DNA of 64,000 nt, from assembly GCF_021155765.1 (NCBI RefSeq), contig NC_060107.1:13316501-13380500 (forward strand), read 5' to 3'. The translations under genes and the position numbers were made by a program. The notes below the pieces were generated by a model. The model searched no databases. It was not told the origin of the DNA and was given only the letters and a program-made list of their open reading frames with translations. Source of the stretch: Diprion similis (Eukaryota; Arthropoda; Insecta; Hymenoptera; Diprionidae). Shown one piece after another: positions 13,001-24,545 of the stretch; within the stretch, counting starts at the first letter, position 1, and each line of letters opens with the position of its first letter.

Positions 13001-13610
13001 TCCGTTATCTTACGTCAGCTGCATCGCCAGTCATCGTCATAGAATTGAACTCGCATTTTGTTTCGGACAAAAACAAGTTAGACGTAAGATTAACGCATTT
13101 AGTCATTTTACTGTACAATTACGTGTCAATGACGGACGATGCAGATGACGTGAGAAAATGGGATCCATTGTCACATAATTTGTAGATCGAACCGAAAAGT
13201 TAGCCAGACGGTTAAAGCGTTTTTTGGATTTTACTGTACCTGCGCCAACTTCGCGAGGTTTTCATGACTGAACGCCCATTATCATATAGAACACAATAAT
13301 ACAAAGGAGCCGAAATGTCGGAGGACAGCAGACGACAAGATTCACCAATCGCTGAAGCTGCACTTCTCAATGAAGTATGACATAACCTCATTTGATTACA
13401 GGTGCCGAGGTCTGCGTACGATGTCAAACCCGTGCCCTGCGGCGTGTTTTGAACAGGCGATGTCAGGGGGATGGAGAACAACTGGGAGGGAACAGATGGA
13501 GCGTTTTGTCATCAGCTCACTGTCACGGCAGGTGGAAACGCACCTTGAAAACTGGCCCCGAATGCGAAGATCTCGCATGTGGTTCTGAGGCGATCTTCCT
13601 TTTCGTATAA
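3837..13610 (+). CDS. SBSPON-like secreted protein (somatomedin-B + thrombospondin type-1), gene 1, complete
   Basis: Five exons (3837-4089, 8194-8391, 8466-8538, 10147-10223, 13402-13610) join in frame to 810 nt, encoding 269 residues. All splice sites are GT-AG. Residues 1-26 are a hydrophobic signal peptide ending VQA. Residues 27-84 form a somatomedin-B-type domain with ten cysteines, including CYCDHAC and GDCCNDF. Residues 85-150 form a thrombospondin type-1 repeat with WGSWSTC and TRSR. Next come a linker, a YCVSF segment and a C-terminal region with CVRCQ, RCQGDG and CHGRW. That order and the C-terminal cysteine pattern match the SBSPON (somatomedin-B and thrombospondin type-1 domain-containing) family. 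The protein is predicted to be secreted to extracellular matrix or haemolymph; its function in insects is unknown to me. A paralogue lies on the - strand at 55246-61162. The structure is confident, the role is not. Confidence 0.93.
4090..8193 (+). other. Intron 1 of SBSPON-like gene 1 (4.1 kb)
   Basis: The donor is GTGAGT at 4090 and the acceptor TTTTAG ends at 8193. No coding exon is recognisable inside. Around 4715-5125 it carries a degraded copy of the dispersed foldback family C (listed separately). The rest shows nothing I can name. Confidence 0.75.
4715..5125. repeat. Dispersed foldback family C, degraded copy
   Basis: The left part, GAAAATCGATA followed by TTTTATTACGAAACA, corresponds to the left end of the copies at 28571 and 31090. 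The middle shares GATTTTACTCGACGATGG-type sequence with 29325-29350 (GATTTTACTTTAGGGTGG). The right end GTATCGATCTTTGGCCAG is a reverse-complement version of the left terminus seen at 28571 (CGGCCGAAAATCGATAC). It is diverged, non-coding and intronic. Confidence 0.55.
8194..8391 (+). CDS. SBSPON-like gene 1 exon 2: thrombospondin type-1 repeat
   Basis: The 66-residue exon reads VVDCTVSTWGSWSTC and onward through CGPGTQTRSR to a terminal CHGSEDC. It has the two stacked tryptophans (93 and 96), the arginine ladder TRSR and six cysteines expected of a TSP1 module. The flanks are a TAG acceptor and a GTGAGA donor. It starts and ends in phase 1, so it is a symmetric, shuffling-competent module. 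Confidence 0.95.
8466..8538 (+). CDS. SBSPON-like gene 1 exon 3: polar linker
   Basis: This short exon is 74 bases after exon 2 and encodes EVALLVPKNLDGSRNSNDEN followed by TISN. It is supported by its counterpart EVALLLPAELSE at 61162-61042 in the - strand paralogue, which starts at the same phase. The segment is rich in Asn, Asp and Ser and is probably a flexible linker between the TSP1 module and the C-terminal region. Confidence 0.88.
8828..8997. mobile_element. Intronic MITE-like inverted repeat
   Basis: The left arm TTTATCTGCTAATAAACAGT, continuing TTAGAAGAGTGAAAAC, is mirrored at the right by GTTTTCACTCCTCTAAACCG and TTTATCAGCAGATAAA. The arms are about 37 bp with a few mismatches, around roughly 95 bp of non-coding interior. 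It lies entirely in intron 3 of SBSPON-like gene 1. Confidence 0.7.
9113..9136. repeat. TA dinucleotide microsatellite
   Basis: About eleven TA units run without interruption within intron 3 of SBSPON-like gene 1. Confidence 0.9.
10147..10223 (+). CDS. SBSPON-like gene 1 exon 4: YCVxF segment
   Basis: The 77-nt exon encodes YCVSFKVIKATKACRKDPTL followed by ATLSE. The paralogue's exon at 59151-59075 is exactly the same length and reads YCVTFTVTKASKACYKETSL, with 15 of 26 residues identical. The YC...F...C pattern opens the C-terminal domain of SBSPON proteins. Donor is GTAGGA, acceptor TTCCAG. Confidence 0.93.
10224..13401 (+). other. Intron 4 of SBSPON-like gene 1 (3.2 kb)
   Basis: The sequence is AT-rich with no recognisable exon. 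A 122-codon open frame on the - strand (12264-12632) has no domain I recognise and no supporting splice sites. A weak inverted repeat pairs AATGCGTGTTCAATTCTA near 12949 with TAGAATTGAACTCGCATT near 13040. Confidence 0.6.
13402..13610 (+). CDS. SBSPON-like gene 1 exon 5: cysteine-rich C-terminus and stop
   Basis: It encodes residues 201-269, opening GAEVCVRCQ and containing RCQGDG, SSAHCHGRW, GPECED and a final IFLFV before TAA at 13608-13610. The CxxCQ ... RCxGDG ... CxGxW ... FxFV arrangement is the hallmark of the SBSPON C-terminal domain. The - strand paralogue exon (55457-55246) shares roughly 60% identity. Confidence 0.95.
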
Positions 13611-15747
13611 ATCGGTTACCTCGGAAGGAAAAGTAACGCACCATACAGAGGAGCTCCTTCAATCAATGGCTCATCCCCTGTACATAGAGAAGTTATGCGG
13701 TTCGAAATAATTCAATTTCAAAGTTTCACGCATGGCAAGATGGAAATTTAATCAATTAGTTGCCAAGGATTGAGAGACTCGGGGAGATCTCTCGGGGTAT
13801 CCAACAAGTCGACGAACTGATTTTACTCACTCAACTTGATATATTTCTCCCGCATGGGGATTTATTTAACCTGAATCTTTCTTAAATCGTGTAATTGGAT
13901 CCTATTGATACTCCGATCGGTTGTACATATATAGATAGATGAATTAATACACCAACTTAATCACCATGTATAAGACTTGTATTTAATGCATAAGTATAAG
14001 AGATAATTAGCTTGTAAGTCGTGCAATACTAATTGAAATATTCAAGTAACGAAAGTTATTTTAAACCCTGTAACCACATATCATCGTTGGTTTTCAAATA
14101 AAATATTTCTGACTGGTATGTGAATTAAAATTATTGTTCAACCTGTAGAAAATTTTGTAGGTGCAGGTAATTGCGTCGAATTTTTTTCTCATTTCATACG
14201 GCAGAGATTGGCAATCGATTTCCGCAGGTACTCGGAAGCTTTTCTTCCTACACTTACAGTGTTTTTACATTAAATTGGAAATTACTGGGAACAGGATCAG
14301 ATCCGGAATTGGCGTTGAATATCTCGTAATCCCGGATGAAAAGATGTAAAACAACGCAAAGCTCGTCGGCGTCTACCCGTCTCGCTAAGTGCCCTTTTCC
14401 TTGCAAATTCACAGACTGAGGTACATCACTTGAGATACGAAAGAGAGATCGAGAGAGATAGAACGGAAAAAGAGGAGAAGGTAGAGAATTCAAGCAGAGC
14501 AATGGCAAGTGACGGAGAGAAAATGATATTAGTTGAAGCCTTCTTAACTCGGGGGATTTCATTTAAAAGCTGTTATACATGAGTTGATAAAATTGCATTT
14601 CGACGCGAAAAGGTTTCAAGACGTACCTAATTACAATTGTTTTTTTTTACATTCCACCTCATTTTGTGACGCTATAAGTTCAGCGAAACTATGCACAAGT
14701 GTCATAAAGGTGAAACGTAACAGGTAATTCAGGCATGATAATTGATACGCAGAAACAGTACCAAAGTTACGCAACACAGAGCCAAATGTACTTTAATTAA
14801 ATTGCCTGAAGGCTTTCTCGAAGCGGGTAAATCAGGCTTGAAATCCCGATGCACACGGTACGTATGTAGGACTGTATATTTCCCGAGTGACCGGATGTTT
14901 TTCAGAGAAAAATATCAGCCGACATTTATTGCCGAGTATTTAAAAAAAAACATATTTCAAAATGAACTCTTCGCGTGGTTTGCCACAATTTCTAATCAAC
15001 TGATAGTGAATATGGAGCGCAGCGACACAAACAGGATGAGGCTAGATATTTTCACTTTATGGCTGACATGATTATGGGGTAATATATGAATATATATTTT
15101 TTCTGAACGTAATACAACTCACATTTATAATTCATTTTGAAAACCAAAAATTCAGGACTCGAGAATTTGAAATTGCGAGTAAACGAAGAAAAGATGTTTG
15201 TCCTCAATGTTTTTAACAGTCTTGCAATATATTTATTTTTGCACAAATTATTATAGTAGAATTAAATATTTATCGTTTCGACTAACCTTTTTTGATTCAA
15301 GATGTTTCGTTATTTATTGTGACTAACTAACCGATATTTATAGAAAATAGGTAGTAACTGTAAAATAAAAACTAAACCCGATCGAATCAAAATAAATATG
15401 GTATTTCAAAATTAGCATAACACTATATATAACCTCACTTTTGTTCATAAGAACTATATTTTTTGAAAAACTAAAAAAAATCGTCATATAATAAAATTAT
15501 TTCACTGAAACTAATAACTAATAATAAACTAATAAACTAAATTTTTTTTTACCAGTGTAATCGCACACTGAGTAATTCAAATATTTATTGTAAATATCCA
15601 TCTATTGGAAAATATTATTATTATTATACAGTATTAACTAACTAGCGTTCAGTTATTTTCTTTTAAATCTACAAAGCGAATTCCGGTTGACGTTGTCTGG
15701 TATGAATTTATCAGGAAACCGCTAACCGCTATGTCCTCTGAGTCTGG
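13611..15747. other. 3' UTR of SBSPON-like gene 1 and intergenic spacer before PPO
   Basis: A polyadenylation signal lies at 14097-14102. From about 14.2 to 15.7 kb the sequence is AT-rich spacer. The open frames at 14254-14562 (-) and 14742-15071 (+) look like chance frames, with no domains and no codon bias. The upstream control region of the prophenoloxidase gene must lie in the right-hand part, but I see no sites I would defend. Confidence 0.6.
14097..14102 (+). terminator. Polyadenylation signal of SBSPON-like gene 1
   Basis: AATAAA lies 487 bases after the stop codon at 13610. It is the best canonical signal in the first 500 bases downstream. Confidence 0.5.
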
Positions 15748-15786
15748 TATAAGTAGCGACGCAAAGCAACGTTAGACATCCAGTCG
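15748..15786 (+). promoter_or_regulatory. Candidate core promoter of prophenoloxidase (TATA + initiator)
   Basis: TATAAG at 15748-15753 is followed by CCAGTCGGT around 15780. The A at 15782 is 34 bases from the first T of TATA, close to normal TATA-initiator spacing, and CAGT resembles the arthropod initiator TCAGT. This would give a 5' leader of about 153 bases to the ATG at 15935, with no need for a leader intron. Confidence 0.5.
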
Positions 15787-15934
15787 GTTCGTGTACATCG
15801 TAAACGCACCGACGGAACAAGCTCTTAATCAATCTCGATTAATCAGTGGTCACTTGACAACTCTTTGTCTCCAAACGTAGGTCGTTCGAGTCAGTGGTAC
15901 TTAGATTATTGATCGGTCGAAATCAAAACTCAAG

Positions 15935-18844
15935 ATGAGTAATCCCAACACCAACATTCTTTACCTGTTCGATCGACCAGCTGAGCCGGTCTTCGTCCCG
16001 AAAGGCGAGAAGAAGGTCGCCTTCGACATTCCTGCTAGTTACTTGGTAAGCATTTGGATTCATTTAGACGAAAGCTCTAGTGAGAACTACATTAGGATTG
16101 TCTTAAGTGGATCTCGAGAGAAAACGAGGGCGATTAAAAGACGTCGTGGATTCGAGTTAAATCTTTATACTTAACGCTGATTTCCACAGATGGACAAATA
16201 TCAAAACATAGCTGTTGACGTTATTAACCGTTTTGCCGATGACACGGATTCAAAACTTCCGATCCGTGAGATCCGTATTCCAGACATCAGTCTCCCTCTG
16301 ACATTGGATCGACGTGCTCCATTTTCGCTTTTCCTTCCATCCCATCGCAAAATGGCTGCAAGGCTGATCGAAGTTTTCATGGGTAAGTCACAGTACAATA
16401 TTTTGGGTGAAGGCGGGCGAGTCAGGTGACGGAATTGAAAATGAGCTTCCTAATAGCCCGCTTACTCAATTTGCTACGAGGAAGAAGTTTCAGCATCGTA
16501 TATCGCACTTGGTTACAGGAATGCGAACCTACGATGATTTCTTGTCAGCCTCGGTCTACTGCAGAGACCGAGTGAACACCAACATGTTCATCTACTGTCT
16601 CTCCGTCGCGATTCTTCATCGGCCTGATACCAAGAACTTGCCAATTCCACCGTTGTCCGAAGTCTTTCCAGAGAAATTTATGGACAGTAGTATTTTCGCG
16701 CGTGCCAAGGAAGAAGCTAACTTGGTCCCAACCGGCTCTCGTGTAAGAATATTTTTTGACTGGCGAGTAAGAGCTGAAGTCTATACTCAATTCACAAGTC
16801 ATTCTAATAATTTCTATCTCCAACAGCAACCTATAGTTATCCCGAAAGATTACACTGCCTCTGATCTTGACGAGGAACACCGCGTCGCCTACTTCAGGGA
16901 AGACTTGGGAATCAATCTTCACCACTGGCATTGGCATCTCGTTTACCCTTTCGAAGCTGCGAGAGAAATTGTCGACAAGGATAGACGTGGTGAACTGTTT
17001 TACTACATGCACCAGCAAATCATGGCTCGGTAAGTAACGAAACGTTGCTAAACAGCCGGACTGAGTCGATTGAACAAGCCAAGACTGTTCCTAAATATTA
17101 TTCTGCTTCCAGATACAACTTGGAGCGTTTGTGCAACAATTTACCACGTGTAAAGCGCCTAAACAACTGGCAGGATCCAATTCCGGAAGGATACTTCCCG
17201 AAGTTGGACTCCCTCGTGGCTAGCAGAACCTGGCCAGCTCGAACCGCTGGATCGACCCTGAAAGACATTAATAGACAAGTGGATCAAGTCAACTTGGACA
17301 TACAAGACTTGGCGCGATGGAGGGACCGCATATTCAATGCTATCCATGAGGGAGTCGTCAAGGACAGCCGCGAACAACGAGTTGAATTGACCGAAAACGA
17401 GGGCATCAACGTCCTGGGTAACATGATCGAGGCCAGTATCTTGTCGCCGAACCGAAATCTCTACGGTGATATGCACAACATGGGACACGTCGCCATTTCC
17501 TTCTGCCACGATCCGGACCATCGCTACCTGGTAAGTAGATCCAACGAAAGAAGATGGTGTGGAGTGTCAACGTTCACTACAACTGTCTAATCGATCATTT
17601 TATTGATTGCAGGAAAGCTTCGGTGTGATGGGAGACTCAGCAACCGCTATGCGAGATCCAGTTTTCTACAGATGGCACGCGTTCATCGATGACATTTTCC
17701 AGGAGCACAAGAGTACTTTGCCTGCATACTCTGTGCAACAGGTAGACATTGCATTGGTTGGAATGTAACTCGGATGAATGATTTTCACGGAACATTTATC
17801 ACGACGATGATTTTTTTCGGTCTTCTAGCTCGACTATCAAGGTATTCGAATCACCGACGTCCAAGTCGTGACTCCCAGCCAACCGACCAACGTATTTTCA
17901 ACTTTCTGGCAACAAAGTGACGTGGATCTATCCCGTGGACTTGATTTTACTCCACGTGGTGCTATCTTGAGCCGTTTCACTCACCTGAACCACGCACAAT
18001 TCAAATACCGCTTAGCAGTCAACAACCAGGGCAATGTCGCCAAAATGGGTACCGTGCGGATTTTCATGGCCCCGAAGCTTGACGAACGTGGACTTCCCTT
18101 CAGTTTCCGCGACATGAAAAACCTGATGATCGAGATGGACAAGTTCACCGTCACTCGTAAGTAAACTTAAAACATCAAATCGTCTTTAGCCAGCCTAGCT
18201 ATCACTCGTAGACAATAATCGTTTATACGATATCCTGCGTAGTACGCCCTGGAAACAACACCATTGAACGTCGATCTGACGAGTCTTCTGTGACCATTCC
18301 ATTCGAGCGAACCTTCCGCAATCTCGATGAAAACAGGCCAATCGGCGGTGACAGTTTGGCACAATTCAATTTCTGCGGATGTGGTTGGCCTCAGCACATG
18401 CTGGTTGGAAAGGGATCGAAGGAAGGATACCCCGTCACTCTGTTCGCTATGGTGTCCGACATTAACGGTGACAGGGTAAGAGAATCATTTGCCCATTTAA
18501 CTCTGTACAATTGTGATACGTTTCGTTTTCATTCTACTTTCCATAATCGTCTCCTTTCCAATAACTCCTCTGTTATTTCAACTTTCACATTGTTTCAGAT
18601 CACTCAAGACACAGAGGGTGCGTGCAACGACGCTGCAAGTTACTGTGGCATCAAGGACAAAAAATACCCTGACGCACGTTCAATGGGATATCCCTTCGAT
18701 CGTATTCCACGTACCGGAGTTGACACCATACAACAGTTCATAACCGGTAATATGCGGTTAACCGATTGCATGATTCGCTTCAACGACATCGTAGTACCTC
18801 CGAAAAATTCCGGTGCCGACAGCAACAGCCTCACATTCGCGTAA
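15935..18844 (+). CDS. PPO: Prophenoloxidase (hemocyanin-family tyrosinase/catechol oxidase zymogen)
   Basis: Nine exons (15935-16045, 16190-16382, 16519-16742, 16827-17029, 17113-17530, 17613-17741, 17829-18156, 18243-18475, 18599-18844) join in frame to 2085 nt, or 694 residues, the normal length for insect PPO. Introns are 82-144 nt and GT-AG. The product hydroxylates monophenols and oxidises diphenols to quinones for melanisation. There is no signal peptide, as usual for PPO, which is released by cell lysis. The activation site NRF is at residues 50-52 (cleavage after Arg51). CuA ligands are His209, His213 (in HHWHWH) and His238; CuB ligands are His365, His369 (in DMHNMGH) and His405 (in YRWH). 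GCGWPQHM is at residues 581-588. No frameshift or missing catalytic residue was seen. The exon 8 acceptor (TGCGTAG) has a weak pyrimidine tract but is the only one keeping the frame. Confidence 0.98.
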
Positions 18845-19149
18845 GGTTACGGTTGCTCAAACTTTTCACCGATCGTTTGAAAATCTGTCAAGTTCCAGTC
18901 TTCCGATTTTATTTTTAATTTTTGATAACAAGATTTGGATGAAAGTTTCTTATTTTTAAACGATTAATTTACCCCACGCAGATACGGATTTCTACAAGGC
19001 TTTTGAATTAGACAATTAATCTCTACATATACTATAAATGGTGTGTAATTTTGTTGATGACCGCTTGAAAAATGGATATTCTCTTGTGTAAATAATACTA
19101 GATGACATAAGTTAAACAATACATTGTATAGAGTATAAAAAAAAATTAA

Positions 19150-19258
19150 AATAAATGGATATGTAATTGAGATTTTCATATTGTGTACCTTTTCTTATGT
19201 CAGTATAATCGATAACTGTATTGTAATTATCACACTTATGCGAATGAATTGGAATAAA
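19150..19258 (+). terminator. PPO: Two polyadenylation signals of PPO
   Basis: AATAAA occurs at 19150-19155 and again at 19253-19258, which are 306 and 409 bases after the stop codon. Either could be used, and tandem signals suggest alternative 3' ends. Confidence 0.6.
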
Positions 19259-20149
19259 AATTCTACAGCTTTCTATTAATCACGCGTTTTTCACTTCTTC
19301 GGCACCCAATTTTTATGCAAACACGGCAAAAGCCCTCAACTCCGTATATTTAAAACTCTCAATTTATATTTTTCATGTTTAGTTAAGTAAATTTGAATAG
19401 CCTTGTTGGTATTGGTATTCCAGAGAGTGATATAGTCCCAGGGTAAAAGTCTTGGAGGGCATACTTTTATCTCCTTAGGAATGGAACAGCTTAGGAATTG
19501 GAGATAAAGAGAAGGTCTGCATTTGCATAAATAACGGATCTTACTCTCGAATACATTAAAATGGAAAAAGTTTCCTTTTTACTTTAGGGTCACAAAAGTC
19601 TCACCCCTCTGATTCTGAGAACTCTTTCTTCCCTGTAATAATTGTTTTAACACTGAAACTTTGCATTTGATCGTTTCAAGATATATTTGCCTTTGGTTTC
19701 TTTCATGGTTTCAACACTCGAGAATCCAAACCGCTAAATGGAGTTTATCCCCGCTATCGAAAAGAATCGTACAAATAAATTACCTTTACCCGCAGAGTTG
19801 CAAATTCTGAAAGCAGTTTCACGGGATTTCCCGAGAATGACATCTCTAATCCGGGGACGCTCACGTATCTCGTATTAAAAGCCTATTCTTCTGTGGCATC
19901 TGGCATTCGCCAGTTGGTACCGGGAAGTTTAACGTCGTTGCCCCATCACGTACAGTTTTCTCATTGCTTGGTCATTTGGCCTGTCGTAATCGTGGAACGG
20001 TCGACTAGGGATACATTAAAGGGTTTTAATTTTTGCCAATGCCGTGGTAAAACTGGAAGTTCTGCACCCTCTCTGACGAAACTGCTGGCTTGTAGCTGTC
20101 CCAGAAATTAACAGCCCCCAACACTCTGATTCGTAGAATCCCGTGACGT

Positions 20150-20686
20150 TAGGGAGCGTCCATAAACTACGTCATCGAATTTTGAAGTTTTTTTACCTCC
20201 TCCCCTCCCTCCCTTTTTTTGTCGTCGTCTCTGTTTGCTCGATCGTTTTTTTCCCACTCTTCTATATTGCTTGAGCGTCATATTTTTGTTAGTTAGCTAG
20301 TCAGTTAGTTTGTAAGTAATTTTAAAAACTTTCTGTACCGTTCTGTGCTTGTCCAATATTGCTATGGACATAATAAATTCCGTCCAAATGACTTAAGGAA
20401 AATCGCCCCCCCCCCCCCCATTCTCGTCCTATTCCGACTTATGTAATACAATTTTTCGACTCAAAATTTTTTTCAAACTAGCATAGCGAAAGCAAGTATA
20501 TGCATTACAGAAACTTTGTTTATTACCTGTGATAGCAGTCACAATAGTTCCGAGACGCAGCGCCTCAGCTATACCTCTCTAATAGAAATATTTTTTACTA
20601 GTGAATTCCACTTTTCGCATATGATGTCATAATTTCTGTACCCCCCTCTCTCTGAATCCAAAGACATATTTATTGACGCTCCTTTA
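20150..20686. mobile_element. MITE with GGGAGCGTCCATAAACTACG terminal repeat
   Basis: The left end reads TAGGGAGCGTCCATAAACTA then CGTCA. The right end reads ATTTATTGACGCTCCTTTA, its imperfect reverse complement. Termini of the form GGGRGCGTCCATAAAYTACGTCA are familiar from non-autonomous DNA transposons in many arthropods. The interior is non-coding and has a homopolymer C run. No clear target duplication remains, so it is probably old. Confidence 0.65.
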
Positions 20687-21426
20687 TAGCTTACATCTAT
20701 CAACACTCAAACCTGCAGTGGGCAATCCCCTTCTCCTTCCAGGGTGAAATCTCTCTGTTATCTCGGAACTGAGATAGGAACAGACCATCGGGGGTTGAGG
20801 TATTGTTTTGGGATGCTATTTGCCTCTTAATTGCATGCCACAGGAGCGGCATACTGAATTCAATCTGAACGTAATACTCACTCTAGGATGTACAAATATT
20901 CAGATTGTCAGGGATGTGATTAATTTCAATCCACAACAATTTTGGAACATACATCAAAAATATTTATATCAATACCTTAGACAAATCACTTGCAAATTAA
21001 CTTTGAATTTTTTTTCTCGTTCCGAATTAGCGGAAACACTAGAGCTAGACAGTTGAATGGAGGAGAATCCGTTTCAACTTATAAGGAATAAAAACCGCTA
21101 CCTATATATATATAACTGTACAACTCAGACTTTTAATTACTATTAACTATGCCACGTAGAGTCGGCAGCTCACATTATTCATGAATTTTTAAGAAATTCA
21201 AAAGTCATCCTGCAGGCAATGTAAAGCTATTCCACGTATGCATGAAACTTTTAAATTGCTAAAGTTCTCGGTTTACCGCTGAATGCGCGCAATACTTTAA
21301 TTTTTCAAGCTGCGCTCAGAATTCTAGCCACGCATATTTGACATCCTATGCGGTGATCACATGAAGGAAAATATAGGCATTGTATGGTTATAGAGTGTGT
21401 TACAAATTTCAAAGAAAAAATCCTAC

Positions 21427-21456
21427 ACAATATAATATAATATAATATAATATAAT
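21427..21456. repeat. TATAA pentanucleotide microsatellite
   Basis: About five to six tandem TATAA units sit in gene-poor DNA. Confidence 0.85.
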
Positions 21457-21954
21457 GTTTTTTACAGAATTTAAATTGGTACGAGTGCTGATACCGAAAA
21501 TTCTCACTTCATCAAATATCTGCTTTTACAATAAGAAAAAAAAAGATTATGGATCAGGTAAATAACTAGTGCAGCAGCGGTACCGTTGGAAAAGAGAAAA
21601 GTGAAATATCGAAGGGAATTTTTCCATTAATATCATTCGTAGAAATACACGTTCATATTGAACTCGAATAAAGCTTGACGCACTTGCATGTATTGAGCTT
21701 TTTCAATACAACCAGTCAAAGAAGAGGCTTTCGCTATTGTTCTCGAATGTGAAATGAAAGGACGCGTACAACGATGTAGGCGAACAAACGCAGCACGTTA
21801 ACACAAACAAGCAACCAGCTGTTGCCAGTGTTGTGCACCCGTTTAAAAGTGCATTTTATTAACGGCCGAGGCACTGCTCACGTTGCATTTAACGTAGACC
21901 AGATTTATCGAAATTTGACGAAAGTGGGTTTCGTCATACAGGAAGGTTTTTTTG

Positions 21955-22080
21955 AAACTCACCACCCAAAATCAGTGAGAGCAAATAGGCAGCCAAAACT
22001 ACAATTTAGGTTCGTACTGTCATTTCCAAAAAAGATATCGAATTCTGACTGACAGATCTCAGATGTAAATCCAATTGCAT
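21955..22080. repeat. Degraded fragment related to the inverted repeat at 24345
   Basis: AACTCACCACCCAAAATCAG and the following AGGCAGCCAAAACTACAATT line up with AACTCACCACTCAGCGCTAT and AGGCAACCGAAATTGTATTT at 24350-24394, including the following TTAGG/TCAGG and GTACTGT blocks. It is therefore a diverged copy of the same small element. Confidence 0.5.
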
Positions 22081-23881
22081 ATCTGTGGCATAAAGCGGCG
22101 AGTTTTACAGAAAACTTCGGAGCCTTTTTACGCCTTTTTTCCATACTGCAAAAATATATGTAAATTTGTATGTACCAAATGAAACGAAGGATGCAGAAAC
22201 GGAGCATATTCGGACCACTTTTAAAATTGAATAGAAGGTATGTCGTGAGAAAACCGATAAATGATTTCTGAAAGCCCTCAACGAACTTGAATTTTCGAAG
22301 TTATAGTGGAAGTAATTTCTGGTATTACGTGCGGTATTTCTGGTATACGGGCGAATGAAACGTACCAAATCGTGTCAAAAGCACACGACAAACTGTCACA
22401 GATCCGACGGTGACGAGAATATAACAGAGGGTGGCCGGGAACTGCAATAGAAGGTAGGATAAATTAATTCCCGGAAACAGTAAAGTGGTTGGAATTGATC
22501 TGCGACGTTATAATCTTGACAACGGCGCCGGCTGCTGGTAACATTTTAACGAGATTTCAAATTGCCGAGCTGACGACGAAGACATGTCTGGTTAAAAATT
22601 TCGACAACATCGGAGAGGATTAAAGGATTCCGAGATAAAGATATCACGGAACATAAATACGACAGAAAACGATGAAGTTGTAACATGGAATTATGAATGA
22701 GGAGGAATTTCCGAGGCACAAATTAGAGTATAAAGACTAGTCCAATCTGGAGTCGCCCTGCTGTAAGAACAACTATTTTCACCCCACGACGACAGATTGT
22801 AAATAAAATTAATGTGCAATTAGTGAAAGTTTGATATCTTACTGTTTTGTGTCTTCATCTATACAGCCTCCCTGTTAAATGTCCAGATCACACACTCAGA
22901 ATTTCACTCTCCACCCCGAAATGGTAGCGTTTTGGCAGCGATAAGCCGAGAACGCGAAAACATAAATCATGCACAGTATTCAACTCAGGCGAAATGGATA
23001 GTCTCGGCACTTTTGAGGTTAGCTTACTGAAGAATTTACCGGCTCTGAATCTCCACGCTTGAGATTGATAATTCGTCGGTATATTTGTCATCTCGCCATT
23101 TCTGACAATTTTCTACCCGTATTGTTACATGTAATTGGATCCTCCTTCATTCAGATTGCAGGGTTCTAATTAACACGATTGACAAAATCAACAAAATGCC
23201 TTTGATCACCTTTCCGAATTAGCTTATTTCGAAGAAGATTATACTGTAGAGCTGGTTTTATGCTGAAATTTTATGTTTATTTTAAAAATATACGTGATTT
23301 ACATGTAAAAACGGTATAGAATTAATATATAAGTAAATTACATGTTTTATATATGATTAGCATCTTAATTTTTTTCATATTTACTAATCATATTTTCTAT
23401 GAATTTGCAATGTATACTACAAAACATATATCACACTTATTCAAAGCAACAGACAATCAGGTGATATCTTTACATATTCACGGCATCTTTTTGGCCGACG
23501 TAACATAACCTCAAAATTGATTTTCAACTATTTCAAACACAAAAACTCGGTGATCATTACTTTCAGAATATCAAAGTAGTTTTGCAAACATGAACGACCT
23601 TTTATACAGGTCATCCCCATCAAATATTTCATTGTTGCCCCTTTGAAACTTTTCCTACGAACAGATTCCAGCAACATTTAATCCTAAGGATTGTTTTCTA
23701 CCAGTCAATAAATAAACTTGTAAATCAGTTTATCTCACGTTTCATGATTCTTTTATTTCGCTTTCCGATGATCGAGGTTACGCGTCGCGGAAACTCGACC
23801 AAACATATTACCCAATCCAAAAACATTGAGCACTATCACTTGTAAAATTTCATAATGAAGCCTCTACCTCGCGTTCTAGTC

Positions 23882-24166
23882 CATAGACTTATAGAATAGA
23901 TCGAAAGTCCCCATCAAAGGCATTGAAGCTAACATGTACAAGACAGAGATATGCCGGGAGTACTGCTCTCTCTTTTCAGCAGCGGAAATGGAACAGTAAT
24001 AGATGATAATAGATGATTTCTTCTCACTCTCCTCTATCACCTCGATCCCTGTCACAAATATCGTCAGGCAGAGAGAGGAGTACTCCCGGCATATTACGGT
24101 CCTTTAGATGTTGGCTTCAAGCGACTCATAAGAGCGCTCATTGTCAGTCTATCTTATAAGTCTATG
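23882..24166. mobile_element. Foldback element with ~85-bp imperfect arms
   Basis: CATAGACTTATAGAATAGA at the left is mirrored by TCTATCTTATAAGTCTATG at the right. Pairing continues inward through blocks such as AACAT, and ATATGCCGGGAGTACT against AGTACTCCCGGCATAT. The central part between the arms is about 120 bp. No coding potential and no obvious target duplication were seen. Confidence 0.7.
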
Positions 24167-24344
24167 ATCCAGTAATCTCGCGATTCATACCCCAATACAT
24201 ACACCGTACGTGAACCTGCAGAAATCAATATTTTGAAACAGGTTTACTTAATACCCAGCCGCTGTGCAGGAAGAAATTAATGGTGAAATTTCGTCAACAG
24301 TTGATTAATTAATGGCTGTGATAAGTGATGTATTGAGGGTTTAC

Positions 24345-24545
24345 CGTGGAACTCACCACTCAGCGCTATGAGATAGGCAACCGAAATTGTATTTCAGGTT
24401 TATAGTACTGTTTCTGAAAAGTCATACCCATCCGACAAAGTCTCCATCAGCAATCAAGCTAGATCTTTTCGGAAATGGTAGTACAGATCTTAAATATAAT
24501 TTCGGTTGCCTATCTAACGGCGCTGAGCGATGAAATTTGCGAAAG
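24345..24545. mobile_element. MITE-like inverted repeat (GATAGGCAACCGAAATT arms)
   Basis: CTCAGCGC at 24359 and GATAGGCAACCGAAATTGTA are mirrored at 24491-24527 by TATAATTTCGGTTGCCTATC and GCGCTGAG. Arms of about 36 bp flank a non-coding middle of about 95 bp. A diverged relative lies at 21955-22080. Confidence 0.65.

Noticed and set aside
14742..15071. 109-codon open frame between SBSPON-like gene 1 and PPO
   Set aside because: No similarity to any family I know and AT-rich composition like non-coding DNA around it.
16545..17018. 157-codon open frame on the - strand
   Set aside because: It lies opposite PPO exons 3 and 4 and the intron between them. The + strand reading has catalytic motifs and spliced continuity, so this is a shadow.
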